From an uncultured Lachnospiraceae bacterium (lineage in GTDB: Bacteria; Bacillota; Clostridia; Lachnospirales; Lachnospiraceae), in NCBI GenBank assembly GCA_900551235.1, contig URUU01000024.1, forward strand, positions 1 through 30,113: a DNA stretch of 30,113 nt, given 5' to 3'. The notes under the pieces were generated by a model, which saw only the letters and a program-made list of their open reading frames with translations, had not been told where the DNA came from and did no database searches. Both the position numbers and the translations under genes were made by a program. Shown one piece after another: positions 13,603 to 21,432 of this stretch. The stretch's first letter is position 1; each line of letters begins with the position of its first letter.

Positions 13603-14202
13603 TCAAAAACACCGCCGGAAATAAAGTTCAAGCCATTTATGACATCCAAAAAGTTCCAGGATCACACTGTTCAGGATCCGCTTCAGATAAGCGAAAGATG
13701 CAAGAGGATCTGCATACTCCGAAAGAGCGTTATATAGAAGGCTGTCAAGCTCTTTTTTAATGGAAAAATCAATGGTCTGGAAATAACTTAAGAGAATTTC
13801 TTTCTGATTGTTCTCTGCTTCTCTTTTTCCGTGTTCCGCATGTTCAATCTTGCCAAACAGCGTGATAAACTGACTGACCTCAAACGGAGTGATCAGATAG
13901 TCGTCTACACCAAGCAGAAAACTTTTCCGTACTGTTTTAAATTCTGCCGTCTGCCCGATCATTGCAATCGCCTGGCAGAGTTTTTCCTGTCTGATGGTCT
14001 TCAGAAGATTCAGAACAGGATAGTCCGGTGTCGCTTCCAGCAAAACAAGATGATACTGACTCCTGCGTAAGTGATCCGTCAGTGCCTTAAAATCAGAAGT
14101 AACCTCACAGATATCAAAACCGGTAGATTCCCCCCAGACATGAAGTCTTTTTAATTCCTGCAAAAGCAGGTTCGTTTTTATGGCTGCTAATACATTGTAC
14201 AT
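13603..14202 (-). CDS. Degenerate response-regulator receiver protein with a probable C-terminal frameshift
   Basis: The first 115 residues resemble a CheY-type receiver (HLVLLEATPDYPVL, AIAMIGQTAE, GVDDYLITPFEVSQFI), but the phospho-acceptor Asp is Glu (LLEATP) and the conserved Lys of the KP motif is Thr (LITPFE), so it is probably not phosphorylated. A helical tail follows; no DNA-binding domain is complete. The last 14 residues (GCHKWLELYFRRCF) are unlike the rest. Removing one base from the A5 run at 13648-13652 (T5 on the coding strand) gives LLDVINGLNFISGGVFDE, ending at 13596, a far more protein-like end. So a one-base slip may be present. The function is unknown. Confidence 0.6.
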   Translation of the reverse strand: MYNVLAAIKTNLLLQELKRLHVWGESTGFDICEVTSDFKALTDHLRRSQYHLVLLEATPDYPVLNLLKTIRQEKLCQAIAMIGQTAEFKTVRKSFLLGVDDYLITPFEVSQFITLFGKIEHAEHGKREAENNQKEILLSYFQTIDFSIKKELDSLLYNALSEYADPLASFAYLKRILNSVILELFGCHKWLELYFRRCF

Positions 14203-14238
14203 AGGTCACTCCAGTCTCTTTTGTGATATCTGACAAAA

Positions 14239-14270
14239 GCGGGACTTCTTTTGAAAGTCCCGCCTGTTTT
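14239..14270. terminator. Intrinsic terminator after the CFI-motif gene
   Basis: GCGGGACTT (14239-14247), a seven-base loop and AAGTCCCGC (14255-14263): a perfect 9-bp stem. On the minus strand TTTTGTC follows, on the plus strand CTGTTTTT. It separates the 258-aa gene from the receiver-like gene. Confidence 0.8.
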
Positions 14271-14290
14271 TAAGAATGCCTGTGACATTC

Positions 14291-15067
14291 TTACTGTTGT
14301 TCAGAGAAATATTTTTTCTGCATATCATGAACCATGGAAACATAAAGCTCCCTGCACGCCTCATTTTCCCCCCGTTCGATCATACCAAGGCATGGAGAAA
14401 GATAAGTATCCCATATGCCCCTGTAAATTTCTTTTGCATCTTTTCTCTGATCGATATGTTTTACAATGGTAGGAGCCAGATCATAATATTCATAAACCAT
14501 CGCTTCTCCGTTTTCCTGTGCCATCAGGTAATGGTCACGGTAATTGCGGAAAAGATTCAGTTCATAACAATCATCTGGTTTGCCAAAGGTTCTGCACACT
14601 GCTGTGGTGATGTAACAGAATTTCCGTTTAAATCCAGAATTGATCTGCTTAAAAGTAGAAGCCTTGAGATTGGTTTTTGGAAAATGTATTTTCCAGGTTT
14701 CCAGAATCTTTTCGGAAAATAGATCCGCAGATTCTTTGTTCATCTCAAGAACAGCCGGAAGCGTGTAGATCACCAGGCACATATTCAGATTCGTGGCCAG
14801 TTTCTCTTTTGCACTTTTCTTTTCTTCTTCTGCAATCAGTTTTTCTGCAGAACCTGCAAGCTCTTCTGACATATTGATCAGAAACTGCTCTTTGTCAATG
14901 ACCTGACGGTATCCGTCTTCGACTGCTTTCAATGTCACTTTGTGTCTGTCACAGTAGCGTTTGAAAGCATCCGGATAGCGCTCGAAGGTGAAATCGTCCA
15001 TGGCATGTTCCTGACCATCCAGCAGTGCCGGCATTCCTGCAAAAGCGATCGTATAATTACTACTCAT
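14291..15067 (-). CDS. CFI/CYI-motif hypothetical protein, 258 aa
   Basis: I recognise a motif but not a function. Around residue 155 it carries KFCYITTAVCRTFGKPDDCY, then LNLFRNYRDHYL, which resembles the C-[FY]-I-x-T-A box of the CFI-box group of small domains, a short Cys-containing segment seen in many unrelated bacterial proteins. The N-terminal part is helical and charged (DKEQFLINMSEELAGSAEKL, then IAEEEKKSAKEKLATN), and the C-terminus ends MVHDMQKKYFSEQQ. No signal peptide or clear membrane segment. It starts 43 bases after the yebC stop and is probably transcribed with yebC, ending at the terminator 14239-14270. Confidence 0.7.
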   Translation of the reverse strand: MSSNYTIAFAGMPALLDGQEHAMDDFTFERYPDAFKRYCDRHKVTLKAVEDGYRQVIDKEQFLINMSEELAGSAEKLIAEEEKKSAKEKLATNLNMCLVIYTLPAVLEMNKESADLFSEKILETWKIHFPKTNLKASTFKQINSGFKRKFCYITTAVCRTFGKPDDCYELNLFRNYRDHYLMAQENGEAMVYEYYDLAPTIVKHIDQRKDAKEIYRGIWDTYLSPCLGMIERGENEACRELYVSMVHDMQKKYFSEQQ

Positions 15068-15110
15068 ATATCACAATCCTCATCAAACGGATTTCTTATC
15101 CGCTTTGTGT

Positions 15111-15839
15111 TTACTCGTCCAGATTGGTGTATACCGCCTGGACATCATCGTCTTCTTCGAGCAGATCCAGGGTACGCTGAAGGTTCTTCAGCGCAGTCTC
15201 ATCATCAAGAGCAACATAATTCTGAGGGATCATGGTCTCTTCTGCCTGAGCCATCGGGATCTTTTCTGCTTCGAGAGCTTCTCTTACGGTCTCCAGATCA
15301 TCCGGTGCGGTCAGAATCTCATAGCTGTCTTCTTCTTCGGAAAAATCTTCTGCTCCCGCATCCAGAGCCAGCATCATCAGGTCATCTGCATCCATATCAC
15401 ATTCTTCTTTGTCGATCACGATCTGTCCTTTGCGGTCGAACATGTAAGATACACATCCCTGAGTTCCGATGCTTCCGTTTCCTTTTGTAAATGCACTTCT
15501 TACATTTGCAGCGGTACGGTTTTTGTTGTCTGTCAGTGCATCTACGATGATAGCGATTCCGCAAGGACCGTATCCTTCATAGGAAACATACTCGTAATTG
15601 ACAGAGTTCGCATCTCCGGCTGCCTTTTTGATACCGCGGTCGATCGTATCGTTCGGCATGTTGTTTGCTTTTGCTTTTGCGACAACAGCGGCAAGTTTGC
15701 TGTTGTTTGCCGGATCCGGTCCGCCCTCTTTTACGGCAACTGCGATCTCACGGCCGATGATCGTAAAGATCTTTCCTTTGGCAGCATCGTTTTTCTCTTT
15801 TTTGTGCTTTATGTTTGCAAATTTTGAATGTCCTGACAT
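15111..15839 (-). CDS. yebC: YebC/PmpR-family protein (TACO1-like)
   Basis: YebC-family proteins have been described as transcriptional regulators and as translation factors that relieve ribosome stalling on proline stretches. The 242-aa protein has the canonical start MSGHSKFANIKHKKEKNDAA and the motifs MPNDTIDRGIKKA, YEGYGPCGIAIIVDALTDNK, NRTAANVRSAFTKGNGSIG and VSYMFDRKG, then the acidic C-terminal domain. The length is typical. A well-formed promoter lies at 15932-15960, and the CFI-motif gene follows. Confidence 0.95.
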   Translation of the reverse strand: MSGHSKFANIKHKKEKNDAAKGKIFTIIGREIAVAVKEGGPDPANNSKLAAVVAKAKANNMPNDTIDRGIKKAAGDANSVNYEYVSYEGYGPCGIAIIVDALTDNKNRTAANVRSAFTKGNGSIGTQGCVSYMFDRKGQIVIDKEECDMDADDLMMLALDAGAEDFSEEEDSYEILTAPDDLETVREALEAEKIPMAQAEETMIPQNYVALDDETALKNLQRTLDLLEEDDDVQAVYTNLDE

Positions 15840-15931
15840 TTCGAAATCTTCCTTTCTCTTCCAAGTATCTGTTTCTTCATTCTGCCGCTTAACGGCCTGA
15901 TTTCCCTGCGCAGGAGGCAGGCATATCCATT

Positions 15932-15960
15932 ATGATAACACTACACCGAAAAATAGTCAA
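15932..15960 (-). promoter_or_regulatory. yebC promoter
   Basis: On the minus strand TTGACT (15960-15955), a 17-base spacer and TATCAT (15937-15932), preceded by TGT as an extended -10. About 90 bases of leader, including the palindrome CCTGCGCAGG, precede the ATG. Confidence 0.7.
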
Positions 15961-15974
15961 GTTCCCGGAATCAA

Positions 15975-16322
15975 TCAGTTATGTAGTTCCAGACTGACTG
16001 CAAGAGCCTGATTTACGCGGTCCAGGATTTCCGTATCCAGATGGCATACTTTATCTTTCAGTCTTTTTTTGTCGATAGTACGCAGTTGCTCCAGAAGGAT
16101 CACAGAATCACGTACCATATTATATCTTGAAGATTCAATCTCCACATGTGTCGGCAGCTTTGCTTTGTTCATTTTGGAGGTGATCGCTGCACAGATCACC
16201 GTCGGACTGTGCCGGTTCCCTGTATCGTTCTGAATGATCAGAACCGGACGTACACCGCCCTGTTCCGAGCCGATGACCGGTCTTAAGTCCGCATAGAAAA
16301 TATCCCCTCGTCGAATCAACAC
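15975..16322 (-). CDS. mazF: MazF/PemK-type endoribonuclease (solitary, downstream of alr)
   Basis: MazF toxins cut mRNA at short sequences. The protein shows the family fold motifs: RRGDIFYADLRPVIGSEQGG (with the conserved GSEQGG loop), RPVLIIQNDTGN, TVICAAITSK, LPTHVEIE, and the C-terminal SVILLEQLRTIDKKRL. Start GTG 16322 is preferred because GGAG lies ten bases upstream and the N-terminus then matches homologues; GTG 16331 is too close to that site. It follows alr by about 80 bases, as ndoA (endoA) does in B. subtilis. The antitoxin gene normally between them is missing, and the interval cannot hold one. Confidence 0.9.
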   Translation of the reverse strand: MLIRRGDIFYADLRPVIGSEQGGVRPVLIIQNDTGNRHSPTVICAAITSKMNKAKLPTHVEIESSRYNMVRDSVILLEQLRTIDKKRLKDKVCHLDTEILDRVNQALAVSLELHN

Positions 16323-16401
16323 ACACTTCACACTCCGCTTCTGGTTTTAAGCTTAGTATTTCCAAATTTTTCTGGTGTATGCAGTTCGCCTTAATGCAAG
16401 A

Positions 16402-17577
16402 TCAGTCGATGCCTGAACAGTCGCGTACCAGGTAGACTTCGTGATTTTTCGTATAGATACGCGGTACACGTTTCCCGATATCACAGATAAATTCATAGGA
16501 AAAGCGTCCGCAAAGGTCACCAAGTTCGTCTACAGTGATTTCTTCGTTTCCCTGTCTGCCGACTAAAACAACTTCATCCAGTTCTTGTGCCTCCGGAATG
16601 TCCGTCACATCGACCATAAACTGATCCATGCAGATCCTTCCAAGAATTCTGGCACGTTTTTCACGTATAAGAACGAATCCCTTATTTGACAACATTCGCG
16701 GATAACCGTCTCCGTAGCCGACCGGGATCGTGGCGATCCGCATCGGATGCGGAGCGGTAAACGTTCCACCGTAACTGATCTGGGTTCCTGTTTCAATCTC
16801 TTTGATATATACGATGCGGCTGTGAAGGGACATTGCAGGTGTAAGTTTCATGGAATCTCTGGAAACTTCCTCAGATGGATAGATACCGTAAATGCTGATG
16901 CCGGCACGCACCAGATCTAAGTTCATATCTGCAAGCTCCATCAAAGCGGCACTGTTGGATACGTGTTTCAACGGAATCGCAACGCCTGCTTCTTCCAGTC
17001 TGTGTGCAAAATGCATATAACGTTCAAATTGTCTGTTTGCCGGCGCTTTATCCAGCTCATCTGCTTTTGCAAAGTGCGTAAACATGCCTTCTATTCTAAT
17101 TCCCGGTAAGGATGCGATTTCACGGATTGTTTTTATGCTCTCTTCGGTATCAGAAAAACCGATGCGGCTCATTCCCGTATCCAGTCCAATATGTATAGAA
17201 AGTGTTTTCTTTAACTGAACGGCTGCCTGAGACAATTCCTTTGCCATATCCAGTTTGAACACAACCGGTCGGATCTCGTATCGGATCAGATCTTCATAGT
17301 CTTCTTCAAAAGTATAGCCCAGGATCAGTACCGGCTTTGTAATCTGGTTTTTTCGCAGGATCATTGCTTCTGTCATCGTTGCGACTGCAAAACCCCAGAT
17401 ATAATCTTCCGGTTGTATCATCCGTGCGATCGGAACCGCACCGTGACCGTATCCGTCTGTTTTTATCACAGCAACCATTTTTGTTTTCGGACTGATTCTT
17501 TCATGCATGACCCGAAAATTTTCTGCAATGGCATCCATGTCGATCTCGGCATAGACACGGCTGTATTTACTGTTCAT
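16402..17577 (-). CDS. alr: Alanine racemase
   Basis: Alr interconverts L- and D-alanine for peptidoglycan using PLP. The 391-aa protein has the PLP-binding lysine Lys39 in VAVIKTDGYGHG and the opposing catalytic tyrosine Tyr269 in ISYGGTF; other motifs are IGLDTGMSRIGF, HVSNSAALM and GRICMDQFMVDVT. The start is ATG 17577, with AAGGA about 11 bases upstream. It lies between nnr and mazF in what looks like one operon (rex-nnr-alr-mazF), an arrangement that places D-Ala supply beside NADH repair and redox sensing. Confidence 0.96.
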   Translation of the reverse strand: MNSKYSRVYAEIDMDAIAENFRVMHERISPKTKMVAVIKTDGYGHGAVPIARMIQPEDYIWGFAVATMTEAMILRKNQITKPVLILGYTFEEDYEDLIRYEIRPVVFKLDMAKELSQAAVQLKKTLSIHIGLDTGMSRIGFSDTEESIKTIREIASLPGIRIEGMFTHFAKADELDKAPANRQFERYMHFAHRLEEAGVAIPLKHVSNSAALMELADMNLDLVRAGISIYGIYPSEEVSRDSMKLTPAMSLHSRIVYIKEIETGTQISYGGTFTAPHPMRIATIPVGYGDGYPRMLSNKGFVLIREKRARILGRICMDQFMVDVTDIPEAQELDEVVLVGRQGNEEITVDELGDLCGRFSYEFICDIGKRVPRIYTKNHEVYLVRDCSGID

Positions 17578-17633
17578 AATATTTCAAGTCCTTCCTGTAT
17601 ATGTTTATCTGTAACTGTTTCGTGTTTTCAAAA

Positions 17634-19130
17634 TCACATTACTTTGTCTTCTGATCCTGCAAGGATAAAAACCAGACCGTCGATCAGATCTGCAGAAGTC
17701 ATACTCCGCTTCCCATATCGCAAAGCGGCCTGATCTCCGGCACGGCCATGCAGAAAAACAGCAAGTTTGGCAGCTTCAAACAAATCCATCCCCTGAGCGG
17801 TAAGTCCCACGAAAATGCCGGCAAGCACATCTCCTGAGCCGGCAGTTGCCATTCCACTGTTTCCGGAAGTATTGATGTAAGTCTCATTTCCGTTGCTGAC
17901 AACCGTACCTGCGTCTTTCAGCACACAGATTACATTCTGACTTCGGGCAAATTCTTCGGCACTTGAGATCAGATCTGATGCTATGTTCGAAATATCTGTG
18001 CTGCAAAGTCTTGCCATCTCACCAAGATGCGGTGTAACAGCCAGTGATACAGAATAATCAGACAGTGAAAGCCTGTATCTGGCTGTCAGGTTCAGTGCAT
18101 CGGCATCCAGAATAACCGGAATATCTGCATGTTCCAATACATAAGTCAGGATATCAAGCTTTTGTTTTTCCATGCCGATTCCGGGACCTACTGCCACCGC
18201 ATCAGCCCACGCAAGCAGTTTTTCAAGCTCCGCTTCCCAGTCAGAATGGATACAGTTTACAACTGCTTCCGGCACAGACTGAAAAAGAACGGACTGATTG
18301 TGTTCGTCTGTATAGATCCGAACATAACCGACTCCGCTCCGATACGCTGCACGCGCGCTTAAGATGGCAGCGCCGCACATGTCCCGGCTTCCGGCAATCA
18401 GAAGAACCTTACCGCAGGAACCCTTGTTTTCTGTGGCAAGACGCTTCGGCAGCCTCAGAAAATCTTCTGTACCATAAGAACAGTAATTTTTCCGGCATTT
18501 CGGAAGGCTTTCTTTTGTGATACCGATCTGGCACACTTTTACTTTTCCCGTATAAGCACGCCCTTTTCCGATATAATGCCCAGGCTGCGCAAAGGCAAAT
18601 GTCACTGTCAGGTCGGCTTTTACAGCAATCCCCCGGACCACACCCGTGTTTCCGTCAATGCCGGAAGGAATATCGACAGACAATACAAAAGCAGGACTTT
18701 CATTGATCCGCTCAATCCATTCTTTGTAACTGCCTTCAATGTTACGCGAAAGACCGATTCCAAACAGTGCATCTACTATAACAGTATATTCATTCATCTT
18801 CGGGTTACTACAAAAAGTTATCCCGTATTTCCTGCAGATTTCTTTCTGCTGACGTACCTGATCCGTGCAGGATGTCTCTTTTCCGACAAAACAGATAGAA
18901 ACCGGTATCTGATCCAGAAATAAAAGTCTGGCAATGGCAAATCCGTCTCCGCCATTATTGCCGGATCCACATACAACCAGAACGCGCTCCAGCTTTGCAT
19001 TACTCCTGTAAAGTTCCTTTACACATGCAAGTGCTGCACGCTCCATCAGAACGCAGGATGGAAGCCCATATCCTTCGATGGTATTCTGATCACATCGTTT
19101 CATATCTTCTTTTGAAAGCAGCGTTTTCAT
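17634..19130 (-). CDS. nnr: Bifunctional NAD(P)H-hydrate repair enzyme (epimerase + ADP-dependent dehydratase)
   Basis: Damaged NAD(P)H hydrates are epimerised and dehydrated back to NAD(P)H. Residues 1-210 form the YjeF_N epimerase domain: QNTIEGYGLPSCVLMERAA, VVCGSGNNGGDGFAIARLL, VDALFGIGLSRNIEG and VDIPSGIDGNTG. Residues about 215-498 form the ribokinase-like dehydratase: GKVLLIAGSRDMCGAAILSA, AVAVGPGIG, VILDADALNL, VTPHLGEMARL and GMATAGSGDVLAGI, with the DVLAG Asp expected to be catalytic. ATG 19130 follows AGGAGG by ten bases; a frame open to 19256 runs back into rex and is ignored. The rex gene is 50 bases upstream. Confidence 0.95.
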   Translation of the reverse strand: MKTLLSKEDMKRCDQNTIEGYGLPSCVLMERAALACVKELYRSNAKLERVLVVCGSGNNGGDGFAIARLLFLDQIPVSICFVGKETSCTDQVRQQKEICRKYGITFCSNPKMNEYTVIVDALFGIGLSRNIEGSYKEWIERINESPAFVLSVDIPSGIDGNTGVVRGIAVKADLTVTFAFAQPGHYIGKGRAYTGKVKVCQIGITKESLPKCRKNYCSYGTEDFLRLPKRLATENKGSCGKVLLIAGSRDMCGAAILSARAAYRSGVGYVRIYTDEHNQSVLFQSVPEAVVNCIHSDWEAELEKLLAWADAVAVGPGIGMEKQKLDILTYVLEHADIPVILDADALNLTARYRLSLSDYSVSLAVTPHLGEMARLCSTDISNIASDLISSAEEFARSQNVICVLKDAGTVVSNGNETYINTSGNSGMATAGSGDVLAGIFVGLTAQGMDLFEAAKLAVFLHGRAGDQAALRYGKRSMTSADLIDGLVFILAGSEDKVM

Positions 19131-19179
19131 ACAGTATATGCCTCCTGACCTTCTGTTTTCTGAAAAATACCGGGTTCTG

Positions 19180-19821
19180 TTATTTATGTTCTTTGTTGTA
19201 GCGGCTGATATTATAAGACAACTGCATAAGACTCTCGGAAAGATGAACATTCTCAATGATCACATCCTTCGGCAGACGAAGATCCGTGTGGGCAAAATTC
19301 CAGATTGCCCTGATACCATTTTCCACCAGAAGATCTGCCATATCTTTTGCATACTGCTTGGGAAGGGTAAGTGCCGCTATCTGAATATTATGTTCCTGTA
19401 AAAAAGCAGGGAGTTCGCTGATCATCCGAATCTCTATCCCTCTTACCGCAACACCCTTCAAATCCGGATTTACATCAAACAGTCCTTTCACAAGAAATCC
19501 GTTTTTTTCAAATTTTACATAATTTGCAAGAGCCTGTCCGAGATTTCCGGCACCAATGATGATCATATTGTAATCCTGATCCAGACCTAAGATTTTTCCG
19601 ATTTCTGTATGAAGATGTTTTACATTATAACCATATCCCTGCTGTCCGAATCCTCCGAAATTATTGAGATCCTGACGAATCTGAGATGCTGTTACCTGCA
19701 TGCGCTCACTCAGTTCCCCGGAAGAAATCCGCTCTGTACCAGATTCCAGCAGTTCGCCAAGGTAACGGTAATATCTTGGCAGTCTTTTGATGACTGCTCT
19801 TGAAATTTCTTTCTCCTCCAC
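19180..19821 (-). CDS. rex: Redox-sensing transcriptional repressor Rex
   Basis: Rex represses fermentation and respiration genes until the NADH/NAD ratio rises. The N-terminal winged helix is seen (AVIKRLPRYYRYLGELLESG, SSGELSERMQVTASQIRQDL, then NNFGGFGQQGYGYNV), and the C-terminal Rossmann domain has the NADH-binding IIIGAGNLGQALANY, then GLFDVNPDLKG and AIWNFAHTDL. GGGGAGG is only one base before ATG 19827 but seven bases before GTG 19821, so GTG 19821 is preferred (213 aa). It heads the nnr-alr-mazF group. Confidence 0.94.
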   Translation of the reverse strand: MEEKEISRAVIKRLPRYYRYLGELLESGTERISSGELSERMQVTASQIRQDLNNFGGFGQQGYGYNVKHLHTEIGKILGLDQDYNMIIIGAGNLGQALANYVKFEKNGFLVKGLFDVNPDLKGVAVRGIEIRMISELPAFLQEHNIQIAALTLPKQYAKDMADLLVENGIRAIWNFAHTDLRLPKDVIIENVHLSESLMQLSYNISRYNKEHK

Positions 19822-19848
19822 TTGCATACCTCCCCATCAAGTGTTGAT

Positions 19849-19878
19849 ATCGTATGAAACTGCAGATTTTTCTGTCAG
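19849..19878 (-). promoter_or_regulatory. Candidate rex promoter
   Basis: On the minus strand CTGACA (19878-19873), an 18-base spacer and TACGAT (19854-19849). The leader would be only about 20 bases. It is weaker than the other promoters listed; no Rex operator (TTGTTAA...TTAACAA type) was seen beside it. Confidence 0.4.
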
Positions 19879-19894
19879 ATTAAACGTAAAAGAC

Positions 19895-19938
19895 GGGCAC
19901 ACAAGATCCTGCCATGTCTGCTGCAGTTTTGTGTACCC
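19895..19938. terminator. Likely terminator after the aspartate kinase gene
   Basis: GGGCACACAA (19895-19904) and TTGTGTACCC (19929-19938) pair at nine of ten positions around a 24-base loop. On the minus strand GTCTTTT follows. The loop is long, so the call is moderate. Confidence 0.5.
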
Positions 19939-19946
19939 TCTTTTAT

Positions 19947-21266
19947 TTAGAGCTGTACGGTTACGAAAATATCATAGATTGCTTTGATCGCACGCTCGAA
20001 ATCCTGATTGCTCACACCGATGATGATATTCATCTCGCTGGAACCCTGATCGATCATCTTGACATTGATGCTTGCATGGGCCAGTGCAGAGAAAATGCGT
20101 CCCGCTGTTCCGCGCTGAGATTTCATGCCGCGGCCTACGACTGCAATCAGCGCCAGGTCTGATTCCAGATTAACAAAATCCGGATTTACCGCACGATGAA
20201 TACCAGCCAGTACTTTCTGTTCTGTCTCTTCAAATTCGGACTGATGTACAAATACAGTCATCGTATCAATACCGGACGGCATATGCTCGATTGAGATGCC
20301 GTTATCCTCAAACACAGTCAGAACTTTACGGCAGAAACCGATTTCTGAGTTCATCATATCTTTTTCGATGTTGATCGCTGCAAATCCCTTCTTTCCGGCA
20401 ATACCTGTGATGGTATAACGCGGTTTTCTGCAGGTACTTTCCACGATCAGAGTACCAGGATCCTGCGGACGGTTGGTATTGCGGATGTTGATCGGAATAC
20501 CTTCCTGTCTTACCGGGAAGATGGCTTCTTCGTGAAGAACCGTAGCACCCATATATGCCAGCTCTCGAAGCTCTACATAAGTAATTGTGTCAATCACTTT
20601 CGGGTTTTTGATGATGCGCGGATCAGTGATCAGGAAACCGGATACATCTGTCCAGTTTTCGTACAGATCTGCATGTACCGCTTTTGCAATCAGGGAACCT
20701 GTAATATCAGAACCGCCTCTGGAGAAGGTCGTTACTTTTCCTTCCGGTGTTGCACCATAAAATCCAGGAATAACTGCATTTTCACACTCGGCCAGACGGG
20801 CTGAAAGCTTTTCATTCGTTGTTTCTGCATCAAAAGTACCGTCTTCATGGAAAACGATCACTTCAGCAGCATCAATAAATTCATATCCCAGATAATTTGC
20901 CATAATGATACCATTCAGATACTCTCCTCTGGAAGCAGCATAATCTGAACCTGCAAGGTTTTTGAAGTTTTCTGCAATGATCCCAAACTGATCATCAAGG
21001 GAGAGAGAAAGACCCAGTCCATTTATGATCTCCATATATCTTTCGCGGATCGAAGCGACAGAAGCTGTGATATCTTCTTTCTTTTCTGCCTTTGCATAAC
21101 ATGCATAGAGCATGTCCGTCACCTTGATATCTCCGTCAAATCGTTTGCCCGGAGCAGATGGAACCACATATTTTCTTCCTTTATCAGCACGGATAATATC
21201 TCCTACTTTTTTGAACTGTTCTGCACTTGCAAGAGAACTTCCACCGAATTTTACTACTTTTCTCAT
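19947..21266 (-). CDS. Aspartate kinase
   Basis: Aspartokinase phosphorylates aspartate, the first step toward Lys, Thr, Met and diaminopimelate. The 439-aa protein begins MRKVVKFGGSSLASAEQF with the kinase signature, followed by FSRGGSDITGSLIAKAV and the ASRGEYLNG motif. Two ACT domains occupy about residues 300-439 (ITGIAGKKGFAAINIEKDMM, then ALIAVVGRGMKSQRGTAGRI and SSEMNIIIGVSN). Start ATG 21266 follows AGGAGG by ten bases; a longer frame to 21359 is leader. Which end product inhibits it cannot be told. It is monocistronic, divergent from the ABC-F gene. Confidence 0.94.
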   Translation of the reverse strand: MRKVVKFGGSSLASAEQFKKVGDIIRADKGRKYVVPSAPGKRFDGDIKVTDMLYACYAKAEKKEDITASVASIRERYMEIINGLGLSLSLDDQFGIIAENFKNLAGSDYAASRGEYLNGIIMANYLGYEFIDAAEVIVFHEDGTFDAETTNEKLSARLAECENAVIPGFYGATPEGKVTTFSRGGSDITGSLIAKAVHADLYENWTDVSGFLITDPRIIKNPKVIDTITYVELRELAYMGATVLHEEAIFPVRQEGIPINIRNTNRPQDPGTLIVESTCRKPRYTITGIAGKKGFAAINIEKDMMNSEIGFCRKVLTVFEDNGISIEHMPSGIDTMTVFVHQSEFEETEQKVLAGIHRAVNPDFVNLESDLALIAVVGRGMKSQRGTAGRIFSALAHASINVKMIDQGSSEMNIIIGVSNQDFERAIKAIYDIFVTVQL

Positions 21267-21324
21267 GCTTTTTATTCCTCCTAAAATCTGTATCTGACTG
21301 TTGCGCAGATATACGCTGTCTCTA

Positions 21325-21353
21325 ATCATACCGCAAAATATGCGGTTCGTCCA
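21325..21353 (-). promoter_or_regulatory. Candidate aspartate kinase promoter with a spacer inverted repeat
   Basis: On the minus strand TGGACG (21353-21348), a 17-base spacer and TATGAT (21330-21325). The spacer holds a perfect 6-bp inverted repeat ACCGCA-N5-TGCGGT (21330-21346) that could be an operator. The leader is about 55 bases, too short for a lysine riboswitch. Confidence 0.5.
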
Positions 21354-21393
21354 GAGCATTTTTTGAAATTTACTGGTGTAAAAAGCAGAAATA

Positions 21394-21402
21394 TGCTATG
21401 AT
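21394..21402 (+). promoter_or_regulatory. Candidate extended -10 of the ABC-F gene
   Basis: TGCTATGAT (21394-21402) is an extended -10 with a perfect TGn. No clear -35 is present at 17 bases (TGGTGT at 21374). The start would lie about 25 bases before the ATG. Confidence 0.4.
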
Positions 21403-21432
21403 TAAACAAATATATACACTTTGGAGGAACTT

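Noticed and set aside
15105..15827. A 240-codon plus-strand frame opposite yebC
   Set aside because: Antisense shadow of a conserved gene; no ribosome binding site.
16135..16365. A 76-codon frame overlapping the start of mazF, considered as an antitoxin
   Set aside because: It lies mostly inside mazF in another frame and reads like a shadow (no antitoxin-like features beyond about ten residues).
21267..21432. A lysine riboswitch or T-box before the aspartate kinase gene
   Set aside because: The leader from the predicted start to the ATG is only about 55 bases, too short for either, and no conserved core was seen.
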